Shown here: piece after piece, positions 19,172 to 28,405 of the stretch
Position numbering within the stretch: the stretch's first letter is position 1
How the letters are laid out: the number at the start of each line of letters is the position of its first letter
NCBI RefSeq assembly: GCF_039871975.1
Contig: NZ_JBDPLL010000001.1
Strand: one strand, 5' to 3'
DNA from: Trichormus_B sp936914905
GTDB lineage: Bacteria > Cyanobacteriota > Cyanobacteriia > Cyanobacteriales > Nostocaceae
Length of the DNA: 64,000 nt
Program-made: the position numbers and the translations under genes
Notes under the pieces: model-generated
Databases searched by the model: none
Told to the model about the DNA's origin: nothing
What the model saw: only the letters and a program-made list of their open reading frames with translations

Positions 19172-20575
19172 TTAAACCTTAGCTTCCTCCTTTACCAACT
19201 GATCCCAACCCAAATCCTTCAGATTATTATTCCTTCTTAAAGGACGAGTTACCAACTCTAAAAGATCACGCGCATTACCAAAACCGTGAATTTGTGCAAA
19301 GGTAAATTCCACAGACCATTTAGTATTAATACCCCGTGCTTCTAATGGGTTAGCATGAGCCATACCAGTAATTACCAAATCTGGTTTTAACTTATAAATA
19401 CGTTGGACTTGATTATAACTATCCGGCTTTTCTACAATCCTTGGTAAAGGAACACCCATTTCCTGACAGGTTTTTTCTAAAAAGGCTAATTCAGCAGCTT
19501 GATAGCGTTTATCCATGTAAGGAATACCGATTTCCTGAACAGTCATTCCACAGCGAAATAAGAACCGCGCTAGGGAGATTTCTAATAGGTTATCACCCAT
19601 AAAAAATACAGATTTACCACGAATTAATTTTACGTATTGTTCTAAATTCTCCCAAATTTGTGCTTCTCTTTCATCTAAACCTGTTGGTGTAATTCCGAAT
19701 ACAGAACAGATTTTTTCTACCCATGCGCGTGTTCCATCTGGACCAATAGGAAATGGTGTACCAATTAATTTACATTTACGCCTACGCATTAAAGTTGTAG
19801 CGGTGCGGCTGAGGAAAGGATTCACACCAGCAACATAATACCCTTCTTCTAAAATAGGTAATTCTGTGAACCGTTTTGCAGGTAGCCAACCAGAAACTTT
19901 AATACCTTGTTTTTTCAGTTCTAAAGTCAACTGAGTAACTACATGGTCAGGAAGAGAACCGAAGAGAATCAATGGTGGATGTTTTATATATTCTGATTCT
20001 TCTTGGGCAATATCTTCTTTTTTCTTACCGAAGTTAAGCAGCTTTTGAATCGCGTTGCGATCACTCTTATCCGTTTCCGATACTAGAGTTTTTTCAGGAC
20101 AACGATTGGCCATAGCGGCTAATACAGTGTCCTCTCCTTGTGTAAATGCGTAATCAAGTCCGTTAGCACGGGCAACAATAATGGGAATACCAATTTCTGC
20201 TTCTAACTTGGGTGCTAAACCTTCCAAGTCAGTTTTAATAATTTCCGTTGTACAAGTACCAATCCAAACAATGACGCTAGGATTGCGATCACGTTTAATT
20301 TGCTCACACAATCTTTTTAATTCTTCATAATCATTCAACTGTGCGGAAATATCCCCCTCTTCCAACTCAGCCATAGCATAGCGTGGTTCAGCAAAAATCA
20401 TTACCCCCATTGCATTTTGCAAAAAGTAACCGCAGGTTTTTGTGCCTATTACTAAAAAGAAACTATCTTCAATTTTCTGATATAACCAAGCCACACAACT
20501 AATGGGGCAAAAAGTATGATAATTACCAGTTTCACATTCAAAATTTAAGGCTGATGGTTCTTTAGCAACAGTCAT
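19172..20575 (-). CDS. chlN: Light-independent protochlorophyllide reductase subunit N
   Basis: ChlN pairs with ChlB as the nitrogenase-like catalytic component (NB protein) of dark-operative protochlorophyllide reductase, which makes chlorophyllide without light. The protein has 467 residues, normal for ChlN. The cysteines expected to hold the NB iron-sulfur cluster are visible at 23 (FCPISC), 48 (GTKTCGYF) and 108 (WIGTCTTE). The gene is last in a chlL-DUF5331-chlN cluster, the usual order in Nostocales. chlB is not in the window and is commonly unlinked. The start is the ATG at 20575. Confidence 0.96.
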   Translation of the reverse strand: MTVAKEPSALNFECETGNYHTFCPISCVAWLYQKIEDSFFLVIGTKTCGYFLQNAMGVMIFAEPRYAMAELEEGDISAQLNDYEELKRLCEQIKRDRNPSVIVWIGTCTTEIIKTDLEGLAPKLEAEIGIPIIVARANGLDYAFTQGEDTVLAAMANRCPEKTLVSETDKSDRNAIQKLLNFGKKKEDIAQEESEYIKHPPLILFGSLPDHVVTQLTLELKKQGIKVSGWLPAKRFTELPILEEGYYVAGVNPFLSRTATTLMRRRKCKLIGTPFPIGPDGTRAWVEKICSVFGITPTGLDEREAQIWENLEQYVKLIRGKSVFFMGDNLLEISLARFLFRCGMTVQEIGIPYMDKRYQAAELAFLEKTCQEMGVPLPRIVEKPDSYNQVQRIYKLKPDLVITGMAHANPLEARGINTKWSVEFTFAQIHGFGNARDLLELVTRPLRRNNNLKDLGWDQLVKEEAKV

Positions 20576-20681
20576 TTTTATTTTCTCCCGTTGAGATTTA
20601 TTTAATTAACAGTATTCAATGATTAGTTATAAGTTGCTAATCTTTTTATTGTTTACTGATAGATGTTTACTGTTCAGTGAT

Positions 20682-21380
20682 TCAATTGTTGGGGAATAGA
20701 CGTGCCATTTCTGATTCATCAAAAACCCCTGATGGCAGTTCTTCTCCCAAAAGGCGATTATTGTCTTCACCTTCTTGCAGAGATGTTTCATCATCCCAAA
20801 GATCAGACAACACATCTCGAAATTCACTTTCATCAGGTTGACTGATATCATCAAATCCATTGGTATCAGACAGACTTAAATCACCTAATACCAACTCCTC
20901 TGAGAGACTATAGTTAGATAGAGAAATCTCACTTGAGGCATTTTCATTTCCCTGAGAATCACTACCAGGACAGTTATTTTCAGTAACATCAATTCTCACT
21001 GTGAAGTCTTGATCAATGACTTCTTCCTCTTTAGAGATATCTTCCGTAACCACTTGGGAAAAACCTAAGTATCTCTCTGGTTCTGTAGTTGGACTCAATC
21101 TATTACTAAGCAGGATATCTGGATCAAAATGTAACCCCAGCACTTCGATTAGAGTATTAGCATCGGGATTTAATTTTACAAAAGGAAACATCAATTGGGC
21201 TAGTTTCGGTTCTAGCGCATTGACAACTCCGAGGATGAGGTAAGAAGAGGGTCGCTTCCCCCCATCGGGGGTATAAACCGATTCTATTACCATTTGCAGG
21301 GTAATCCAGTCGCGGTTCACTTGAAAAAAGTGCAACCACTTTTGTTTGATTGAGTCGGTAAAACTATCAAAGAAAGTCAT
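20682..21380 (-). CDS. DUF5331 family protein between chlL and chlN
   Basis: Conserved cyanobacterial protein of unknown function found between chlL and chlN. The N-terminal ~90 residues (FFDSFTDSIKQKWLHFFQ onward) form the conserved DUF5331 domain. Residues 110-233 are acidic and low in complexity (runs of Asp/Glu/Ser), probably disordered. The start is taken at the ATG 21380, preceded by AGGATGGGGGAC. A TTG at 21419 would overlap the chlL stop but lacks support. Position and strand imply cotranscription with chlL and chlN, so a role tied to dark chlorophyll synthesis is plausible but unproven. Confidence 0.75.
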   Translation of the reverse strand: MTFFDSFTDSIKQKWLHFFQVNRDWITLQMVIESVYTPDGGKRPSSYLILGVVNALEPKLAQLMFPFVKLNPDANTLIEVLGLHFDPDILLSNRLSPTTEPERYLGFSQVVTEDISKEEEVIDQDFTVRIDVTENNCPGSDSQGNENASSEISLSNYSLSEELVLGDLSLSDTNGFDDISQPDESEFRDVLSDLWDDETSLQEGEDNNRLLGEELPSGVFDESEMARLFPNN

Positions 21381-21411
21381 AATGTCCCCCATCCTGAAGA
21401 GGTAAATTGTT

Positions 21412-22278
21412 TTATACAATCATCAAGTCTAATTCCTCTTTTACAATAGTGGGTTCTGGTTTACTCGGATTTAAATAAAAGTCTGACAACAGAGAAAAAA
21501 GTTCACGATCAGGGGCATCGTTAGGAACGACACCTTCAGGACGAGATAAGATTTGGTCAGCGATGCTAAGGTAATAGTCGCAAACGTAGTTTAGGGAAGG
21601 ATCTGACTCAGCCATCTCAAACAGAGTTTTGCCTTTAACACGGGAAACACGAATATCTTCAATTAAAGGTAACACTTCCAAAATAGGCATTGGTACGGCT
21701 TCTATATATTTCTCAATCAAATCGCGTTTAGCAGTACGATTACCAATTAACCCAGCTAGTCGTAATGGGTGGGTTCTGGCTTTCTCACGGACAGAAGCTG
21801 CAATACGGTTAGCAGCAAATAAAGCATCAAACCCGTTATCTGTGACAATCAGGCAGTAATCAGCATAGTTGAGAGGTGCTGCAAAACCACCACACACAAC
21901 GTCACCTAGAACATCAAATAAAATTACATCGTACTCATCAAAAGCGTTAAGTTCTTTTAAGAGTTTAACTGTTTCACCCACTACATAACCACCACATCCT
22001 GCACCTGCTGGCGGACCACCTGCTTCAACGCAGTTAACACCACCATAGCCTTTATAAATGACATCCTCTGGCCAAACATCTTCGTAATGATAATCCTTTT
22101 CTTGCAGGGTGTCGATAATGGTGGGAATTAGAAACCCAGTGAGTGTAAAGGTGCTGTCATGTTTGGGATCACAGCCAATTTGTAGGACTTTTTTACCACG
22201 TTTGGCTAATGCGACTGAGATATTACAGCTAGTAGTAGATTTGCCAATTCCGCCTTTTCCGTAAACTGCTAGTTTCAC
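21412..22278 (-). CDS. chlL: Light-independent protochlorophyllide reductase iron-sulfur ATP-binding protein
   Basis: ChlL is the NifH-like ATPase that reduces ChlN-ChlB in dark protochlorophyllide reduction. It starts with the P-loop KLAVYGKGGIGKSTTSCNIS and shows the switch and cluster regions PPAGAGCGGY and DVVCGGFAAP, whose cysteines bridge the [4Fe-4S] cluster of the dimer. The C-terminus ELDLMIV is typical. A GTG at 22278 gives the family-standard 288 residues; an ATG ten codons upstream (22308) is possible. The ~600 bp AT-rich region upstream presumably carries the operon promoter. Confidence 0.95.
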   Translation of the reverse strand: MKLAVYGKGGIGKSTTSCNISVALAKRGKKVLQIGCDPKHDSTFTLTGFLIPTIIDTLQEKDYHYEDVWPEDVIYKGYGGVNCVEAGGPPAGAGCGGYVVGETVKLLKELNAFDEYDVILFDVLGDVVCGGFAAPLNYADYCLIVTDNGFDALFAANRIAASVREKARTHPLRLAGLIGNRTAKRDLIEKYIEAVPMPILEVLPLIEDIRVSRVKGKTLFEMAESDPSLNYVCDYYLSIADQILSRPEGVVPNDAPDRELFSLLSDFYLNPSKPEPTIVKEELDLMIV

Positions 22279-22889
22279 TTTTGTTTGCCTCTTATAGTTT
22301 CTAATCAAACTCGCCGCTCAAACATTGGCCTTTCAACTAGCCTGAGTCAGCTATGTGTGATGTGTTAGGTATGTGAATGCCATTATTGTCCAAAGCTTCT
22401 AGAAAATAAAGAGGGTAGAAATGTGTAAATTAACTTAAAATGCTTTAATTAGAACATAAATAGATTTTTTATATAAAAAATAGTACATAAAGAAATAAAA
22501 AGGCTTAATAATCTATTTTTATTAATTTTATGAACTTTTTAAATAAAAAAAGGTACAAAAAATAAAAAATCAAAGTCTAGAGATAATTTTCAACATCGAA
22601 GTTATCTGAATCATTAGTAAAAATTATTAGCTAGCAAGTAGACTGCTACTGATTGGAATCAAAATAATTGTCAGTACATACAAGGAGAATATTATTCTCT
22701 CTTTAGAGAGGAGATAAATTTACAGTTGTCGGCACTTTGGGAAACAAGGAGTAAAAGTAGTAATTTGAGTTGATGAGCTATACCTGAACCCCAGCTATAA
22801 TAGTTGTTAATTTTTATTAAATAATCAAATATCTGACTAAAAGTTAATTTAAACATAACAGTGATAACTTTCGTCTAGAATTATAAATT
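22279..22889. other. AT-rich region upstream of chlL
   Basis: No gene seen. Very AT-rich, with runs such as TTTTATATAAAAAATAG at 22468-22484. It separates chlL from the Trp-rich gene and likely contains the long chlL leader and promoter. A short hairpin at 22693-22711 (ATTCTCTCTTTAGAGAGGA) is visible. Confidence 0.4.
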
Positions 22890-23132
22890 CTATCCAAAAG
22901 CCTTGATTTCCTGCAATGATTGCCAGCCGGCGCGCCATTGAGAGTTATCATGTAATAATTTGGCATTTATCCAAAAGCGCACATTAGGATCACAATCAGC
23001 TACCATTTCCGCATATACCCATTTACCCTGATTCTTGCGGTTAGCTACTTGAAAATGTCGCCAACCATAAGTTTTGTGTTGTGCTGTCCACTTGGAACCG
23101 AGTAAATAAGGAAACTTTTGTCTTTTAGGCAT
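22890..23132 (-). CDS. Trp-rich small protein (TIGR02450 family)
   Basis: Eighty-residue protein of the tryptophan-rich TIGR02450 family found in cyanobacteria and some other bacteria. Characteristic features are LLGSKWTA near the N-terminus, YGWRHFQV, KGKWVYAEMVADCDP-like spacing, and WRAGWQSLQEI at the end. Family function is unknown. The start is the ATG at 23132. It shares strand with the chl operon downstream, but the 600-bp gap makes cotranscription doubtful. Confidence 0.8.
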   Translation of the reverse strand: MPKRQKFPYLLGSKWTAQHKTYGWRHFQVANRKNQGKWVYAEMVADCDPNVRFWINAKLLHDNSQWRAGWQSLQEIKAFG

Positions 23133-23249
23133 TGGTTGTTAGATTTTGGATTGATGATACCGTTAGATCTACTATTAGAATTAATCTTTACAATTATGAA
23201 TTACCATAGTTTTGCTGTTGGAGAGGGTATAGTAATTACAAATTTTTTC

Positions 23250-24015
23250 CTCTGACCAATCTGTGAGATGTATTCTAAAGTACCGTGATGTTTTTATGAG
23301 ATAAGTTGATAACTAGTTGATAATCGCAAACCAGTGTCTTCAGCAACTGCTTTAGTCGTGAAAAAGTTCAAATAAATGTTTTTTATCTTCGGGAATGCCG
23401 TAACAATTATCCGTGATTCTGCTTTACCAAATTCGCCATAAGTATAGTTGTAAATTTTTCCGCCCACCTACTTGATTTAAATAATAACCTGTGGTTCTTC
23501 AAATTGTTTATTGTTGTTTACAACATAATTACTACCATCAATAGCTTTGATTAAAAGGTTCATAGATACTTAATTAAGTTAACCAGGGTAACACTCGATT
23601 AAAAGTAACTCCGCGTATTTTTTAATGAATTCAATAGCAGGGCGTTTATTAGTTACATCGAAACCGATTTACAATAATCAAAAATGTACTTTCAATTTAA
23701 TCTACTTGATTAATTTGTTTATATCTAAGCTCATCTAAACGAGACGAATTACGTAGGGATAAAATAATCTCTTTGATTCTTCGGCTACCAATTTTTATCG
23801 ACTTAAGTAATTTATACAAGTCAGTAATCAGATAATTTAAATCAATTTCCTCTGTGGCTTCAGCAATTTCTATTACTAGCTACGGATAGTGATATTAATA
23901 AAGCTCGATTAATCTAATTAAATCTCAAATACATTCATCCCCAGGTTCAATATTGCTATAAATAAAACTAACTGGGTTATTAATTTCGTTTGCTACGCCT
24001 ACTATTGCTCCCTTC
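23250..24015 (-). pseudogene. Sensor histidine kinase relic (HisKA/HATPase part)
   Basis: Minus-strand translation, ignoring stops, reads as the kinase core of a cyanobacterial sensor kinase. In order it gives GVANEINNPVSFIYSN, EEIDLNYLITDLYKLLKSIK, IGSRRIKEIILSLRNSSRLD, LLIKAID and FFTTKAVAEDTGLRLSTSYQ. Where active relatives have HEINNP the histidine is replaced by Asn (NEINNP), and GTGLGLS has become DTGLRLS. At least six in-frame stops are present. The sensor part upstream (24015-24430) is not recognisable. Confidence 0.75.
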
Positions 24016-24432
24016 CCAGTCAACCCAAACCCTACCGGGTAAATATCAATAATAGACCGACAGCAGGAAGGACAAAAATAAATCCAGAATACTTAAGGCG
24101 CGAGTACCCCTAAATGCCAACATGAAGGATAATAGTCTCAAGAAGCCCCAATATCATCTAAACTCATATCTTGCACCTCTGCGTACAAACCCAGGCGACG
24201 TAAAAATATGGATGATAAGGAAACCTTATTTTTGTTGGTTTTTATGTGTAAACCAAGGGTTTTAGTACATTACTATGTAATTTAATTCCATCAATCTTTG
24301 TTGGTGCAAGATGTGAGTAGAGCGAGGTTTTGCAAAACCGGGTGGTAATACTACTGGATAAAGACGTGAAGACCGATCTATCCGTTCTCTGACATCTTTT
24401 TAAAATAGCTCTAGCAGATTATCAAAAAGCTT

Positions 24433-27051
24433 ATGCAACCTACTAATCCTAACCAATTTACAGAAAAAGCCTGGGAAGCGATCGCACATACTCCTGATAT
24501 TGCTAAACAGTACCAGCAACAGCAGCTAGAAAGCGAACATCTCATGAAAGCACTGCTAGAACAAGATGGACTAGGTAACGCAATTTTTACTAAAGCAGGT
24601 GCCAATCTCCAAAAGGTTAGAGATTACACAGATCAATTTATCTTACGTCAACCAAAAGTATCAGGAACTAGCAGTTATGTTTATTTAGGGCGCAGTTTAG
24701 ATACATTATTAGATCGGGCAGATAAATATCGCCAAGAATTTAAAGATGAATATATTTCCGTTGAACATATCCTGTTAGGATACGCTAAAGATGATCGATT
24801 TGGTAAAGGTCTACTCCAAGAATTTGGTTTAGACGAAGGCAAATTAAAAAATATTATTAAGGAAATTCGTGGGAATCAAACAGTGACAGACCAAAGTCCA
24901 GAAGGAAAATATCAATCTCTAGAAAAATACGGACGTGATTTAACAGAAGCAGCACGTCTAGGTCAATTAGATCCCGTTATTGGTCGGGATGATGAAATTA
25001 GGAGAACAATTCAAATTCTCTCCCGTCGTACCAAAAATAATCCTGTATTAATTGGTGAACCTGGAGTTGGTAAAACTGCAATTGCAGAAGGTCTAGCAAA
25101 GCGGATAGTTGCTGGCGATGTTCCCCAATCTCTCAAAGATAGAAAACTCATCTCTTTAGATATGGGAGCATTAATTGCCGGTGCAAAATTCCGGGGTGAA
25201 TTTGAAGAGCGCCTGAAAGCAGTATTAAAAGAAGTTACTGAATCTGGCGGCAATATTGTATTATTTATTGATGAAATTCATACCGTTGTCGGTGCAGGTG
25301 CAACTCAAGGCGCGATGGATGCCGGTAATTTACTCAAACCCATGTTAGCCAGAGGTGAATTACGTTGTATTGGGGCGACAACTTTAGATGAATACCGCAA
25401 ATATATTGAAAAAGACGCAGCTTTAGAAAGACGGTTCCAACAAGTTTATGTAGATCAGCCGGATGTTCAAGATACGATTTCCATTTTGCGTGGTTTGAAA
25501 GAACGTTATGAAGTGCATCACGGTGTGAAAATCTCTGATAGTTCTTTAGTTGCAGCGGCAACATTATCCAGTCGTTATATTAGCGATCGCTTCCTTCCAG
25601 ATAAAGCCATTGACTTAGTAGATGAAGCCGCAGCTAAATTGAAAATGGAGATTACCTCCAAACCAGAAGAACTAGATGAAATTGATCGCAAAATTATCCA
25701 ATTAGAAATGGAGAAACTTTCTTTACAAAAAGAAAGTGCTTTAGCTTCACGTGAACGTTTAGAAAGACTAGAGAAAGAACTCGCTGACTTTAAAGAAGAA
25801 CAAAGTATTCTCAGGATTCAATGGCAATCTGAAAAAGATATTATCACTAAGATTCAATCTATCAAAGAAGAAATTGATCGAGTGAACCTAGAAATTCAGC
25901 AAGCAGAAAGGAACTACGATCTCAACCGTGCTGCTGAATTGAAATATGGTAAATTAACCGATTTACATCGGCAATTAGAAGCCGTAGAAAGTGAACTTAC
26001 TAATGCTCAAGGAACAGGTAAATCTCTATTACGGGAAGAAGTCACAGAATCTGATATAGCCGAAATAATTTCTAAATGGACAGGTATTCCAATCAACAAA
26101 TTAGTAGAATCAGAAAAAGAAAAATTACTACATTTAGAAGATGAACTGCACCACCGGGTTGTGGGTCAAGCTGAAGCCGTAACAGCGGTAGCCGATGCAA
26201 TTCAACGTTCCCGCGCTGGACTTGCTGACCCAAATCGTCCCATTGCTAGTTTTATTTTCCTTGGACCAACAGGTGTAGGTAAAACCGAATTAGCCAAGGC
26301 TTTAGCTACATATATATTCGACACTGAAGAATCTTTGGTGCGAATTGATATGTCAGAATATATGGACAAACATACCGTTTCTCGATTAATTGGCGCACCT
26401 CCAGGCTATGTTGGTTATGAAGAAGGAGGACAATTAACAGAAGCTATTCGTCGTCGTCCTTATGCAGTAATTTTATTTGACGAAATTGAAAAAGCACATC
26501 CAGACGTATTTAATATTTTCCTGCAAGTTCTTGATGATGGTCGCGTCACTGATTCCCACGGTCGAACAGTAGATTTTAAAAATACCATTATCATCATGAC
26601 TAGTAACATTGGTTCTCAGTATATCCTTGATTTTGCTGGTGATGATTCTCGGTATGATGAAATACGTCGTCGTGTGATGGAAGCAATGCGGAATAGTTTC
26701 CGTCCTGAGTTCTTAAACCGCATTGATGAAGTTATAATTTTCCACAATTTGCAGAAATCCGAATTATGCCAAATTGTTCAGTTGCAAGTAGACAGACTCA
26801 GACAAAGATTGAGTGACAAAAAAATGTCTCTGCGACTTGCTGGTGCTGCCCTTGACTTCTTAGCAGAAGTAGGTTATGATCCTGTATATGGTGCAAGACC
26901 ATTAAAACGAGCAATTCAGCGGGAGTTAGAAACCCAAATTGCTAAGGCTATTTTACGCGGTGAGTTTAGTGACGGTGATACAATTTTCGTTGATGTCCAA
27001 AATGAACGTCTGGCTTTTAGTCGTTTACCAGTAGAAGTATTTACTAATTAA
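24433..27051 (+). CDS. clpB: ATP-dependent disaggregase ClpB
   Basis: Hexameric AAA+ chaperone that rescues aggregated proteins with DnaK. The 872-residue protein has all ClpB parts. These are the N-domain with Clp repeats (1-150), NBD1 with Walker A GEPGVGKTA and Walker B VLFIDEIH, and a long coiled-coil middle domain (about 410-530). NBD2 follows with GPTGVGKTE and ILFDEIEKAHPDV, and a C-terminal D2-small domain. No ClpP-binding tripeptide loop is evident, as expected for ClpB. Cyanobacteria usually carry two clpB genes; which paralog this is cannot be settled here. HIP1 sites lie at 24478 and 25584. The start is the ATG at 24433. Confidence 0.95.
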   Translation: MQPTNPNQFTEKAWEAIAHTPDIAKQYQQQQLESEHLMKALLEQDGLGNAIFTKAGANLQKVRDYTDQFILRQPKVSGTSSYVYLGRSLDTLLDRADKYRQEFKDEYISVEHILLGYAKDDRFGKGLLQEFGLDEGKLKNIIKEIRGNQTVTDQSPEGKYQSLEKYGRDLTEAARLGQLDPVIGRDDEIRRTIQILSRRTKNNPVLIGEPGVGKTAIAEGLAKRIVAGDVPQSLKDRKLISLDMGALIAGAKFRGEFEERLKAVLKEVTESGGNIVLFIDEIHTVVGAGATQGAMDAGNLLKPMLARGELRCIGATTLDEYRKYIEKDAALERRFQQVYVDQPDVQDTISILRGLKERYEVHHGVKISDSSLVAAATLSSRYISDRFLPDKAIDLVDEAAAKLKMEITSKPEELDEIDRKIIQLEMEKLSLQKESALASRERLERLEKELADFKEEQSILRIQWQSEKDIITKIQSIKEEIDRVNLEIQQAERNYDLNRAAELKYGKLTDLHRQLEAVESELTNAQGTGKSLLREEVTESDIAEIISKWTGIPINKLVESEKEKLLHLEDELHHRVVGQAEAVTAVADAIQRSRAGLADPNRPIASFIFLGPTGVGKTELAKALATYIFDTEESLVRIDMSEYMDKHTVSRLIGAPPGYVGYEEGGQLTEAIRRRPYAVILFDEIEKAHPDVFNIFLQVLDDGRVTDSHGRTVDFKNTIIIMTSNIGSQYILDFAGDDSRYDEIRRRVMEAMRNSFRPEFLNRIDEVIIFHNLQKSELCQIVQLQVDRLRQRLSDKKMSLRLAGAALDFLAEVGYDPVYGARPLKRAIQRELETQIAKAILRGEFSDGDTIFVDVQNERLAFSRLPVEVFTN

Positions 27052-27061
27052 ATTTTTCTGA

Positions 27062-27150
27062 GTAACTTACAGGATGTTTAAAAAGTCCTTAGTAATATCT
27101 CAGAAACTTTGAGATACCCCTAAATACCCCTTAGCAAGGTGTATGTAAAT
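27062..27150. repeat. Interspersed repeat, AGGATGTTTAAAA family, copy 1
   Basis: Begins ACAGGATGTTTAAAAAGTCC and continues into a C-rich TACCCCTAAATACCCC tract. Related copies start at 38938 and 62690 and share the opening AGGATGTTT(T)AAAA and the later CCCCC-rich tract. Possibly an IS end or a nomadic repeat. Confidence 0.55.
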
Positions 27151-27183
27151 TCATGCCCGGAAACTCTTAAAAGAACCTCTTAC

Positions 27184-27215
27184 AAACCCGGTTATTCTAT
27201 ACCCGGGTTTATTGA
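27184..27215 (+). terminator. Possible clpB terminator
   Basis: Eight-base-pair GC-containing stem (27184-27191 with 27203-27210: AAACCCGG / CCGGGTTT) about 130 bp past the clpB stop, followed by a weak ATTGATATT tail. Confidence 0.45.
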
Positions 27216-27224
27216 TATTAAATA

Positions 27225-27529
27225 GTTGAGAATTAGGTATAGGAAAATTTTATACATACCCAAGGTATTAAGGATAGTGGATGAAATAACCTGTAACTGT
27301 GGTTTAGGGGTGTAATTCTGTTGGGGCAAGAATTGATCAAAAATAATCTTCAGATTTGACTTGAAGTTAACAGCCACATTTCGGCCGGTTTGATAGGTAT
27401 TATAGAGAATAGTAGTCAAGAGTTTGATTCCACTTCGGGTGGTTGCTGTTGCCATGAGGTCTTCTACAGTCTGGACACTCTCAAAAATCAGCCCCTGATA
27501 CAGGGGAGAAATATGAGGATTGTACTTGG
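27225..27529 (-). mobile_element. ISAzo13-type transposase fragment A (C-terminal end)
   Basis: Minus-strand translation gives KYNPHISPLYQGLIFESVQT, then LLTTILYNTYQTGRNVAVNF and KSNLKIIFDQFLPQQNYTPK, the characteristic C-terminal region of ISAzo13 transposases. It ends in a scaffold gap, beyond which unrelated kinase sequence resumes, so the joined frame across the gap is an artefact. Confidence 0.75.
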
Positions 27530-27629
27530 NNNNNNNNNNNNNNNNNNNNNNNNNNNNNNNNNNNNNNNNNNNNNNNNNNNNNNNNNNNNNNNNNNNNNNN
27601 NNNNNNNNNNNNNNNNNNNNNNNNNNNNN
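27530..27629. other. Scaffold gap (100 N)
   Basis: Exactly 100 unknown bases between an ISAzo13 fragment and the RppB-like kinase relic; true length unknown. Confidence 0.95.
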
Positions 27630-28220
27630 AAGTTGTATTTTTCTTGCTACTAACCACAAACTAGCAACACCAACTAATAATATAAAAAACGGTAAACCTG
27701 AAAATAAAATAAATCTGACTGCTGCTAAATAGTCATCATAATCTTTCAGACTAAATTCTACGATTAAATCCTCCCAATCACGATAATTTTGGGTACGTAG
27801 AGATAAAGTAATCTTTTATAACATTGGTTTATTGATGGTGGAAAATCTTCTATAGCTATCAGTTTACGCACAATATGCTGTATATTAATATAATCATTAC
27901 CTTGATGTAGTGTCCCTATGACATGGCATTATTTTGAGTATATCGTTATTTCTGTAGACGATTAGTTTCTGCAGAACATAATTATAGCAAAATTTGTTTG
28001 GTAGCAGTTTCTATCTTTACTGGCTGTTTTAAAGTTGATTCTATGCTGTCATGAAGTGTACCCGCAACCGGTTTTAATTTTCTGTTTAATGCAACCCAAT
28101 TGCTATGAGCTATAGCCTCATATAAACAAAATCCACATAAACTAAGAATTACTCCCATTACACCAGTATGCTAAAGAAGCAAACGCCATCTTGTTAATTT
28201 AAAAGGTCGATTATGATTCA
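27630..28220 (-). pseudogene. RppB-like sensor histidine kinase, N-terminal remnant
   Basis: The minus strand from the ATG at 28220 reads MNHNRPFKLTRWRLLL, stop, then TGVMGVILSLCGFCLYEAIA, then VAGTLHDSIESTLKQP and later LKDYDDYLAAVRFILFSGLP plus a membrane helix ending LWLVARKIQL. This is the sensor half (membrane helix, periplasmic loop, second helix) of the cyanobacterial RppB/NrsS kinase family, which responds to redox or metal signals. Stops interrupt it, and the kinase domain is lost beyond the gap. It follows the RppA-like regulator relic on the same strand, the normal rppA-rppB order. Confidence 0.75.
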
Positions 28221-28405
28221 TAAACTAGTAATTTTTAGCTTGGGTCCCAACCCAACACTGCTTAATGTTCCTTTACAAGATAGTCCTACCTAAGAATTCA
28301 GTAGTCAGAATGTTTGAAAAATGGGTTAATTATCAAATTAAATAGGCATTTTCGATGTTAGTCTGAAAAAGCTGAATGCTTACATTCCTACATCTATTAT
28401 AAATT

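Noticed and set aside
27192..27659. Single 155-codon gene running through the N gap
   Set aside because: The frame is created by translating Ns; the left part is an ISAzo13 fragment and the right part a sensor-kinase helix.
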